Shown here in pieces: positions 1 to 5,690 of a DNA stretch of 9,078 nt. The notes beneath the pieces were generated by a model that was not told the origin of the DNA, ran no database searches, and saw nothing but the letters and a program-made list of their open reading frames with translations. This stretch comes from an uncultured Cytophagaceae bacterium (lineage in GTDB: Bacteria > Bacteroidota > Bacteroidia > Cytophagales > Microscillaceae), in the NCBI GenBank assembly GCA_937899305.1, contig CALDJV010001037.1:1-9078 (forward strand). The letters are read 5' to 3'. Both the position numbers and the translations under genes were made by a program. Positions within the stretch are counted from its first letter, which is position 1, and each line of letters opens with the position of its first letter.

Positions 1-52
1 CAATCCCCTTTTTTTTACCAATAATAATTCACAGTATTTGGCGAACATGTTA
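1..52. repeat. Left arm of 52-bp perfect terminal inverted repeat
   Basis: Bases 1-52 are the exact reverse complement of 9025-9076, and identity stops abruptly at base 53. Read outward from the unique DNA, both arms begin 'taacatgttcgccaaatac' and run into an A8-GGGG tract. The two ends of the window therefore enter the same sequence in the same orientation relative to their flanks. This is what two inverted copies of an insertion sequence, or one element with long identical ends, would give. The window ending exactly in the repeat suggests a contig broken at a repeat (inference). No transposase is visible because the element lies outside the window. Confidence 0.8.
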
Positions 53-734
53 AAACTTAACAATGATTATAAATAAATCAATTCACACTTCGGCATTTTT
101 TTTTGTACTTTCCTTTCCTGGAAGTGGCAAGGTTTACATTGTTTCACTTAAAGCCCATTTTCTTTGACTCAGGCATTTTCCAACTTACTTCAAATAATTT
201 TATTCTAAAATCCAAGCTACCGAAAGTTTCAGTCATTTTTCTATTTTTTGAGTCACTTTTCCAAACAGTTTTAACCAATATGGCCTATCCCTATTTGCTG
301 TACTTGTGGCCACCTATTTCTATTCAAGCAACTATAAAATTGCGGCATCTCAATACACGTATCTTGTGCATTTTTTAGTGGTGTAGGTTCATCTATTGCA
401 TCAGATAAAGTAAAAGACTTCTTTTCACCTTCTTGTAATCAATCAAATTGATAATTTATCCTACTTTTTTCTGATCAAACCTATAAATATTTATATCTTA
501 CCCCACTTAGGTGTATCAAAGTTTTTAAATTTCGCGTTAGAACCATATAAAATACGCCAAAAAAAGTGTATTTTGATACAAAATATCACACGAAGCACTT
601 TTTCGTTAGAATACATTCGAATAAGACATCCTTATCCACCATATTTGAGTAATAAATTAATAGTGTTAAATAAAGGAAAAGTTACTGAATAAACTATTTA
701 TTCTTAAACTACTCCACAAAGGGAATAATAATAT
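53..734. other. AT-rich region without a convincing gene
   Basis: No reading frame here looks like a real protein. The longest (103-378, +) gives a phenylalanine/leucine-rich translation of AT-rich DNA with no domain motif. Bases about 140-262 contain several loose copies of a 'TTTsAGTCAyTTTTC' motif, best at 227-242 and 247-262, which are 20 bp apart. Bases 512-611 contain short inverted and direct repeats, listed separately. Part of this stretch may be the 5' control region of the small ORF at 735, but I cannot assign a promoter with confidence. The nearest match to TAnnTTTG is CATATTTG at 640-647. Confidence 0.5.
512..611. repeat. Short overlapping inverted and direct repeats
   Basis: TGTATCAAA (512-520) is the exact reverse complement of TTTGATACA (572-580). 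The right arm overlaps GTATTTT (568-574), which can pair instead with AAAATAC (549-555). These two pairings exclude each other. The octamer CGTTAGAA occurs at 535-542 and again at 604-611. In such AT-rich DNA short pairings arise by chance, so a regulatory role is only a possibility. Confidence 0.3.
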
Positions 735-905
735 ATGAAAAAGCTTTTGTCATTAAAAAACCACCTATTATCAAAGTCCGAAAAAGTAAAAACCAGAGTA
801 AACCACCTCACCCAACCCAAAAGAACTGAATTTGAATATCAATTTGACATGGGAAAGGTAATTGAGGAACCACTCAGTTTTTATCGTAAAGATTTTGAAA
901 TGTAA
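735..905 (+). CDS. Small hypothetical protein, 56 aa
   Basis: I do not recognise this gene. The frame runs from ATG 735 to TAA 903-905 and encodes a 56-residue protein beginning MKKLLSLKNHLLSKSEK. The N-terminal half is basic and leucine-rich. The C-terminal half is acidic and aromatic (Glu, Phe, Tyr, Asp) and has no Cys. It is not an obvious signal peptide, because the 'LLSLKNHLL' stretch is interrupted by Lys, Asn and His. The best evidence that it is expressed is the strong intrinsic terminator 36 bases after the stop, which would close a one-gene transcript. The 'LLSKSEK' segment loosely recalls 'LSKxEMK' leader segments of Bacteroidota secreted or modified peptides, but the usual Gly-Gly cleavage site is absent and no processing genes are nearby. 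It could also be a leader peptide for the gene at 1007, or a chance ORF. Confidence 0.45.
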   Translation: MKKLLSLKNHLLSKSEKVKTRVNHLTQPKRTEFEYQFDMGKVIEEPLSFYRKDFEM

Positions 906-940
906 TTTTGTCAAGCCAAACATTTATTCACCATAACGAG

Positions 941-970
941 AACCTTGTCGATAATGCGGCAAGGTTTTTT
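941..970 (+). terminator. Rho-independent terminator after small ORF
   Basis: A 10-bp stem AACCTTGTCG (941-950) / CGGCAAGGTT (957-966), with one G-T wobble, closes a 6-base loop ATAATG and runs into six T residues (965-970). This is a textbook intrinsic terminator on the + strand. It lies between the 56-codon ORF and the lysozyme-like gene, whose ATG is only 36 bases past the T run. Either that gene has a very close promoter, or the hairpin attenuates transcription coming from upstream. Confidence 0.8.
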
Positions 971-1006
971 CATTTATAGGCTCATATATTACATCTAAAA
1001 TTCAAA

Positions 1007-1720
1007 ATGAAAGGTTACCTCACGATTTTTTTGATCCTATTTTTTATTCAATATTCGCTTGCCCAAAATCACTCAGAAATCAAGCATTTTTTCAACAAAT
1101 CCTACCCAGATGCCCTCCGATATCTACAACAAAATAAAACCGTTCTCAAAAAACACCTTTCCTCCAACCCTCAGGAAGCCGCCTTCATTTTAGCCATTGG
1201 TTTTCCTGAATTGCTTCGCTACAGCGCCTTACAAAACCGCTTGGAGACCGTCTTTTTAGAAACATTGTACGTAAAAAAAGGAAGGCGTTATGCAAACTTT
1301 TCGATAGGCCGCTTTCAGATGAAACCCTCTTTTGCCGAAACCTTAGAGCAATACTGTCAAAAATATTTGGCCCACCAGTCACCCAATATATACCACTATC
1401 AGGTAGTTGGTATCAACAACATTCGCAAAGCACGGGTAAAGCGCCTCAATAACTTCAGCTGGCAACTCAAATATTTACGTAGTTTTTACCTGAGCCTGAA
1501 CCATCGTTTTGCCCACAAACGGTTTGCTTCTCGCGCCCAAAAACTTCGTTTTTTTGCCTCGGCTTATAATTTCGGGTTTCTCAATACCGCTACTAAAATC
1601 CAACGTTGGTCTCAAACCAAGGCATTTCCTTACGGCAAAAATTACATCGGCAAACAACAAAACTACGCTGACATTGCTTTGGGTTTTTATCTGAATGAAG
1701 CATTTCCATTATTGCGATAA
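1007..1720 (+). CDS. Exported lysozyme/transglycosylase-like protein
   Basis: The 237-residue product starts with a signal peptide (residues 1 to about 20, a hydrophobic run ending SLAQ), so it should be exported to the periplasm or beyond. The mature part carries motifs resembling the soluble lytic transglycosylase/lysozyme fold. These are a candidate catalytic Glu68 in 'GFPELLRY', 'FSIGRFQMKPSFAE' at 98-111 (compare the family's GLMQIMPxTA), and 'FASAYNFG' at 183-190 (compare AAYNAG). From the family I infer peptidoglycan cleavage, but the motifs are divergent and activity is unproven. The protein is rich in Lys, Arg, Tyr and Phe. The ATG at 1007 is chosen because the signal peptide follows at once. 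No Shine-Dalgarno sequence is visible. The metalloprotease gene follows after 57 bp on the same strand, with no clear terminator between them, so they may be cotranscribed. Confidence 0.65.
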   Translation: MKGYLTIFLILFFIQYSLAQNHSEIKHFFNKSYPDALRYLQQNKTVLKKHLSSNPQEAAFILAIGFPELLRYSALQNRLETVFLETLYVKKGRRYANFSIGRFQMKPSFAETLEQYCQKYLAHQSPNIYHYQVVGINNIRKARVKRLNNFSWQLKYLRSFYLSLNHRFAHKRFASRAQKLRFFASAYNFGFLNTATKIQRWSQTKAFPYGKNYIGKQQNYADIALGFYLNEAFPLLR

Positions 1721-1777
1721 AAATTGCTACATCAGGGGGATCGGTTGCGTAAAGTCTAAAGAAGAACTCCAAGAAAT

Positions 1778-2482
1778 ATGAAAAACCCAATCATTTTTTG
1801 TTTGATATTGTGTGTATGGGCTTGTAAAAAAAGAGAAGCAACCCCAACTGGTATTCTCAATCCTTCCAGTAAGTTCGCAGTTTGCAACAGTATGCTTTCG
1901 GAATGTACCAATGGAACGGGGGAGTATTGCCTTTTTGGTTATAAATGGGGGACTACTCCATCCTTTTCTCCTGCTGGATTCGATGCTGGCGGCCCTCAGG
2001 AAGCGAGTGGAAAAATCACATTCAGTTTTCAGGGAGAAGGCCAACTGGTCAACACCCATGCTCAGGTTGACCTTCCTAGCCGTTCGTTTGACCAAGTATT
2101 GAGTTGTGCCAAAACTGAAATTAGAAATGCCCTGAAGGCTTGGGAAGCAGTCGCCGATATTGAGTTTGAAGAACAAACCGAAAACAGTCCTAGCCAGATT
2201 CGTTTTTTCGTAGCTGATATTCGCCAAAGTGGGGTGGGTTATCCCAACTATACCACAGCTCCTTGCAATGCCATTGGGGGTGATGTGGTCATCAAAACCA
2301 ACGTCAATATTCGAGATTGCGACCTGTTTTACAGATTTGCCTTGCACGAAATTGGGCATACTTTGGGTCTAGGGCATGTACAATCGGCCAATATGATGAA
2401 CCCGGATTTCTCTAATCTCAACATCACCACGCTGCAAAATGGCGACCTCAAGGGCATAGAAGCATTGTATGGGGCGAAGTAA
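1778..2482 (+). CDS. Matrixin-like zinc metalloprotease lipoprotein
   Basis: The 234-residue product begins with a lipoprotein signal peptide: hydrophobic residues 5-15, lipobox V-W-A-Cys16, then Lys-Lys. It is therefore probably lipidated and anchored in the cell envelope. The zinc-binding motif of metzincins is complete: HEIGHTLGLGH at residues 190-200, giving His190, Glu191 (general base), His194 and His200. It is followed by a Met-turn 'ANMMNP' at 204-209. 'KAWEAVADIEFEE' near 120-132 matches the helix and strand region that precedes the active site in matrixins (peptidase family M10). The catalytic domain spans about residues 54-234, with no prodomain or C-terminal sorting domain, so this is a compact enzyme. 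The substrate is unknown, probably protein outside the cytoplasm. The 210-codon frame antisense to it is a shadow. The stop codon sits in the loop of a terminator-like hairpin. Confidence 0.88.
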   Translation: MKNPIIFCLILCVWACKKREATPTGILNPSSKFAVCNSMLSECTNGTGEYCLFGYKWGTTPSFSPAGFDAGGPQEASGKITFSFQGEGQLVNTHAQVDLPSRSFDQVLSCAKTEIRNALKAWEAVADIEFEEQTENSPSQIRFFVADIRQSGVGYPNYTTAPCNAIGGDVVIKTNVNIRDCDLFYRFALHEIGHTLGLGHVQSANMMNPDFSNLNITTLQNGDLKGIEALYGAK

Positions 2483-2503
2483 ATTCACCCCATACAAAAT
2501 TTT
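2465..2503 (+). terminator. Terminator hairpin spanning the metalloprotease stop codon
   Basis: TTGTATGGGG (2465-2474) and CCCCATACAA (2488-2497) form a perfect 10-bp stem around a 13-base loop that contains the TAA stop at 2480-2482. A short T4 run (2500-2503) follows after two A residues. The left arm is coding sequence for the last residues of the protease. The weak T tract makes termination efficiency uncertain, but the perfect stem at the gene end fits a terminator or an mRNA-stabilising 3' end. Confidence 0.6.
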
Positions 2504-2529
2504 ATAGGTTGATGGCAGTTTTACAAAAT

Positions 2530-2720
2530 TGTTTCGCTACGCTTATTGTTGCATTTTTCTATTGTTACATTGTTCCGCCTTCGGCTAATTGTTAAATGGC
2601 TGCGCGAAGCGATGAAAAACTAATTATTCTATTGTTCTGCCTTCGGCTCATTGTTGTATTGTTAAATTGCTCCGCTTCGCTTATGGTTCTATGGTTAAAT
2701 GGTTACGCAAAGCGACTAAA
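2530..2720. repeat. Degenerate 'attgtta' repeats with GC mini-palindromes
   Basis: This noncoding stretch alternates AT-rich words (attgtta, attgttc, atggtta, aaatggt) with short GC-rich cores. The cores can mostly form tiny hairpins: GCCTTCGGC at 2578-2586 and again near 2640-2650, CGCGAAGCG near 2603, GCTTCGC near 2674, and CGCAAAGCG near 2706. The words recur at about 7-base steps, matching the period of the neighbouring satellite. This resembles the dispersed low-complexity intergenic repeats found in some Bacteroidota and cyanobacteria. No reading frame of note crosses it. Confidence 0.65.
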
Positions 2721-2940
2721 AACTACGGACTGAGTACTAAATAAAACTATGAACTACTGACTACGATCTACCAACTAAAAAAAACTGTGGACTATCGACT
2801 GTCGACCGTGGACTAAATTAAAACTACCAACTCCTGACTACGAACTACTAACTAGAGAAACTGTGGACTATGGACCGTCGACTGTGGACTAGAGAAAACT
2901 ACCAACTAAAAAAACCATGGACAAACTACTTAGTAAAACT
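2715..2940. repeat. Heptanucleotide satellite with ~38-bp higher-order period
   Basis: The DNA reads almost entirely as 7-base units of the form ACTRYSR, such as actgtgg, actatcg, actgtcg, accgtgg, actacga and actacca. The units group into blocks that begin near 2746, 2784, 2823, 2860 and 2898, at spacings of 38, 39, 37 and 38 bases. Blocks alternate between an 'actacga/actacca' type and an 'actgtgg/actgtcg' type, and each closes with an actaaa or actagagaaa spacer. This is a short tandem heptamer repeat with higher-order structure. It is not a CRISPR, since there are no unique spacers or conserved long repeats. Confidence 0.8.
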
Positions 2941-2952
2941 ACAAAAATAACT

Positions 2953-3071
2953 TAATCCATTTAGCTGATCTCTGGCCACTATACTTCGTCAAAAAATAGT
3001 GCAAATAGCGCTGCTATTAGCCAATTTTTTAGACTTGTCTAGCGCCAAGATATTGCACTAAATTTGGATTA
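2953..3071. repeat. Nested inverted-repeat element between convergent genes
   Basis: The outer arms TAATCCA (2953-2959) and TGGATTA (3065-3071) match exactly and extend imperfectly inward (ATTTAG / CTAAAT). Inside are several further pairings: TGGC 2973-2976 with GCCA 3044-3047, TAGTGCAA 2998-3005 with TTGCACTA 3053-3060, AATAGC 3004-3009 with GCTATT 3013-3018 around a GCT loop, AAAAAAT 2991-2997 with ATTTTTT 3024-3030, and TAGA/TCTA near 3030-3041. Some of these compete, so there are at least two alternative folds. The size and structure suit a small non-autonomous palindromic element. Its position between convergent genes would also let it act as a bidirectional terminator. Confidence 0.55.
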
Positions 3072-3091
3072 GTTTATTTCTTCCGTTTTAC

Positions 3092-3553
3092 TTACCGCAT
3101 TCCGCTTCTCAAAAAAGCTTCCAACGAACTCCATTGAAAAATACCAAAAGGCTTGGTGAGGATCTTCAAAGGGGCTGGTTTGGCCATTCGGCGAAAAACA
3201 AGTTGCTTGGGATATTTATCAGGAATAATCAATGAGGCTTGCGCAGTTACATTGGGAGCATCTTCAAAAAATCCAACTACTTTTTGTTGGTGATTAAAAA
3301 AAATACCTTCAGTGTACCAACCCAAGTGCTCTCCGTTCATTCCAAATACATTTTTGAAATTGGCTTGCCGGGAATTGGTCAAGTAGGCTACTGCTTCCCC
3401 AGTAAATAAGAAAATATTATTGTCTTTGGCCAAATACGCTTTGGCCTCCCCTGTTTTATCAAAAATGGTTTTCTCACCTTCTGATTGGGCCTGGCTGGTA
3501 GCAAAACATCCCACTCCCAGCAACATTAATAAGGTAAATACAATACGATTCAT
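3092..3553 (-). CDS. Exported 4-fold beta-flower-like protein
   Basis: The 153-residue product has an N-terminal signal peptide: hydrophobic residues about 5-16, with likely cleavage near 'TSQAQ', residues 18-22. The 'GVGC' before it is a poor lipobox, so lipidation is uncertain. The mature protein contains repeated strand-turn units with recurrent Gly and aromatic residues: 'IFDKTGEAKAYL', 'IFLFTGEAVAYL', 'VFGMNGEHLGWY' and 'IFFNHQQKVVGFF', about 15-21 residues apart over roughly residues 30-94. This pattern matches what I know of the 4-fold beta-flower proteins of Bacteroidota, which have no established function. The C-terminal 50 residues are basic and proline-rich and show no motif. The gene stands alone, convergent with the metalloprotease gene across the repeat island. 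Confidence 0.7.
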   Translation of the reverse strand: MNRIVFTLLMLLGVGCFATSQAQSEGEKTIFDKTGEAKAYLAKDNNIFLFTGEAVAYLTNSRQANFKNVFGMNGEHLGWYTEGIFFNHQQKVVGFFEDAPNVTAQASLIIPDKYPKQLVFRRMAKPAPLKILTKPFGIFQWSSLEAFLRSGMR

Positions 3554-3893
3554 ACGTGATTCAATTTTATTTTTTGGATAACGAAATTAGTAGGAAATTC
3601 TTAAATTATATCTTTATTCATTTGATTTATATTGCTCAGTACTCGGTGAATTAAGTAAGTTGATGATTTACTCGAGGTTATTTTGTTTTCTGATGATCTT
3701 CAAAAAACTGAGCATAGCTCAAGCTACGCGATATGTTTTAAGAGAAGTCAGAGGGCAAAAGAAACCGAAGAAATCGTAAGGTATTTAGTTTACGGAGTAC
3801 TCAGTTCTTTTCATATTTTTTTAACTAGATTTGCAACCATTATTTATTTTGAGAGTATCTTAAACATATTCTGAATTCATCAAAAAACAATAT
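3554..3893. other. Divergent intergenic region
   Basis: This AT-rich region separates two divergent genes, the beta-flower-like gene (minus) and the sugar-phosphate mutase (plus), so it must carry promoters for both. I see a good plus-strand -7 element at 3826-3833, listed separately. For the minus strand the best candidate is the one-mismatch TAATTTCG on the complement of about 3583-3590. A small stem TGAGC-ATA-GCTCA lies at 3709-3721 and an 8-bp palindrome GAGTACTC at 3795-3802. The 63-codon frame at 3683-3874 has no recognisable content and is probably not a gene. Confidence 0.45.
3826..3833 (+). promoter_or_regulatory. Candidate TAnnTTTG promoter for the mutase gene
   Basis: TAGATTTG matches exactly the Bacteroidota -7 consensus TAnnTTTG and lies 60 bases before the mutase ATG, which would leave a leader of roughly 50 bases. 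No clean TTG/TTTG -33 element is seen 17-23 bases upstream, only a T-rich TTCTTTT. The call therefore rests on one box and on position. Confidence 0.4.
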
Positions 3894-5630
3894 ATGTCAA
3901 ATCTACCTGCTGAAATTGAAACCAAAGTCAATCAATGGCTTCAAGGCAATTATGATCAAAATACCAAAGATGCCCTTCAGGCGCTTGTCAATCAAAACGA
4001 TACCGTTGGTTTGGTAGATGCTTTCTACAAAGACCTCGAGTTTGGAACCGGAGGCTTGCGAGGCATCATGGGCATTGGGTCCAATCGCATCAACCAATAC
4101 ACGGTAGGCATGGCTACCCAAGGTTTGGCAAATTACCTATTACAGTCTTTCCCCAACGAAACCATCAAAGTAGCTATAGCCCACGATAGTCGAAATCAAA
4201 GTGACTATTTTGCCCAAATCACCGCCAATGTGTTTTCGGCCAATGGCATTGAGGTCTACTTTTTTGAAAGTTTACGCCCTACTCCTGAGCTTTCCTTTGC
4301 TATACGTCATTTGGGTTGCAAAAGTGGAGTTGTACTCACTGCTTCGCACAATCCCAAAGAATACAATGGCTACAAAGCCTACTGGGTTGATGGAGCACAA
4401 TTGGTGGCACCTCACGATAAAAATGTCATTGCGGAAGTACAAAAAATTCAGGTAGACCAAGTGAAGTTTGAGCGGGACGAAAGCAAAATACACCTCATTG
4501 GTCAAGATATAGATGAAGTTTACCTTGAGAAGGTAAAAGGGTTATCTATTTCGCCCCAAGCCATTCAAAACCAAACCGACATCAAGATCGTATACACGCC
4601 CATTCACGGTACTGGTGTGGTATTGGTACCCGAAATCTTGAAAAAAATGGGCTTCACCAATGTGCATGTACTGGAATCACAAGCCACTCCTGATGGCAAC
4701 TTCCCTACGGTGGTGTATCCCAACCCCGAAGAAGCCGAAGCCCTCAGTTTGGCCTTGGCTAAAGCCAAAGAACTAGACGCAGACTTGGTGATGGCTACCG
4801 ACCCTGATACTGATCGGGTGGGCATTGCGTTGAAAAACCACCACAACGAGTGGCAACTCATCAATGGCAATCAAACTGGGGTATTGATTATTCACTACTT
4901 GCTAGAGGCCTTGAAAAAAGCCAATAAGCTCCAAGCAAGCGATTATATTGTCAAGACAATTGTCACTACTGATTTGATAGATTCCATGGCGGCCCGTTTT
5001 GGCATTGATTGTTTCAATACCTTGACTGGTTTCAAACACATTGCCAGCGTAATTAGAGAACTAGAAGGCAAACGTCAGTTTATTGGTGGTGGCGAAGAAA
5101 GTTATGGCTACCTCATTGGCGATTTTGTGCGAGACAAAGATGCAGTGGCTTCTTGCGCCATATTGGCCGAGATGACCGCAGTAGCCAAAGACCAAGGCAA
5201 GAGCTTGTTTGAGCAATTGCTCGATATCTATCTACAATACGGTTTTTATCTGGAAGATTTGGTATCAGTAAAAAAAGAAGGAAAAGCAGGTGCAGAAGCC
5301 ATTCAAGCGATGATGGAAGACTTCCGCCAAAACCCTCCTAAAACTTTGGCAGGCAGTCCAGTAGTTACCTTAAAAGATTACCAGACCCAGACTGCTACCC
5401 AGCTACAAACTGGAAACACGGAGCAAATTGATTTACCCCAATCCAATGTATTACAGTTTTTGACTGAAGATGGTACCAAGGTATCAGCCCGTCCTTCGGG
5501 TACCGAACCCAAAATCAAGTTTTATTTCAGTGTCAAAGGTGATTTGACTCAACGAGAAGATTTTGATGCGGTACAAGCTCAGTTGCGAGAAAAAATTGAG
5601 TCTTTGAAAAAGGATTTGAAATTGGGATAA
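3894..5630 (+). CDS. Phosphoglucomutase/phosphomannomutase (alpha-D-phosphohexomutase)
   Basis: The 578-residue protein is a complete cytosolic member of the alpha-D-phosphohexomutase superfamily. It interconverts hexose 1-phosphates and 6-phosphates (glucose, possibly also mannose), feeding glycolysis and the synthesis of sugar nucleotides for envelope polysaccharides. All four signature loops are present. They are the phosphoserine loop 'TASHNPKEYNGYK' with Ser151, the magnesium loop 'DPDTDRVG' (Asp303, Asp305, Asp307), the sugar-specificity loop 'GGGEESYG' (398-405), and the phosphate-binding loop 'RPSGTEPK' (533-540). 'GTGGLRG' at 51-57 is the N-terminal signature of the longer PGM2/PgcA-type branch, whose members are about 570-600 residues, so the length fits. 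The ATG at 3894 gives the usual N-terminus. There is no obvious Shine-Dalgarno sequence. The GIY-YIG gene follows 60 bp downstream on the same strand, but nothing links the two functions. Confidence 0.96.
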   Translation: MSNLPAEIETKVNQWLQGNYDQNTKDALQALVNQNDTVGLVDAFYKDLEFGTGGLRGIMGIGSNRINQYTVGMATQGLANYLLQSFPNETIKVAIAHDSRNQSDYFAQITANVFSANGIEVYFFESLRPTPELSFAIRHLGCKSGVVLTASHNPKEYNGYKAYWVDGAQLVAPHDKNVIAEVQKIQVDQVKFERDESKIHLIGQDIDEVYLEKVKGLSISPQAIQNQTDIKIVYTPIHGTGVVLVPEILKKMGFTNVHVLESQATPDGNFPTVVYPNPEEAEALSLALAKAKELDADLVMATDPDTDRVGIALKNHHNEWQLINGNQTGVLIIHYLLEALKKANKLQASDYIVKTIVTTDLIDSMAARFGIDCFNTLTGFKHIASVIRELEGKRQFIGGGEESYGYLIGDFVRDKDAVASCAILAEMTAVAKDQGKSLFEQLLDIYLQYGFYLEDLVSVKKEGKAGAEAIQAMMEDFRQNPPKTLAGSPVVTLKDYQTQTATQLQTGNTEQIDLPQSNVLQFLTEDGTKVSARPSGTEPKIKFYFSVKGDLTQREDFDAVQAQLREKIESLKKDLKLG

Positions 5631-5690
5631 AGAAATGAGTAATTCAACCAGCTATTCTATTCATTTTAACCATCATACCAGAAACAAGCT

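Noticed and set aside
103..378. 91-codon open frame on the + strand
   Set aside because: It is a Phe/Leu/Ile-rich translation of AT-rich DNA with no domain motif, no promoter and no terminator, and loose nucleotide motifs repeat through it.
1727..2359. 210-codon frame on the minus strand
   Set aside because: It lies antisense to the metalloprotease gene, whose lipobox, HExxHxxGxxH motif and Met-turn are unambiguous.
2715..2940. CRISPR array
   Set aside because: Repeats are 7-base degenerate units without conserved 23-40 bp repeats or unique spacers, and no cas genes are present.
3683..3874. 63-codon frame on the + strand before the mutase gene
   Set aside because: It overlaps the probable mutase promoter, has no recognisable content and no supporting signals.
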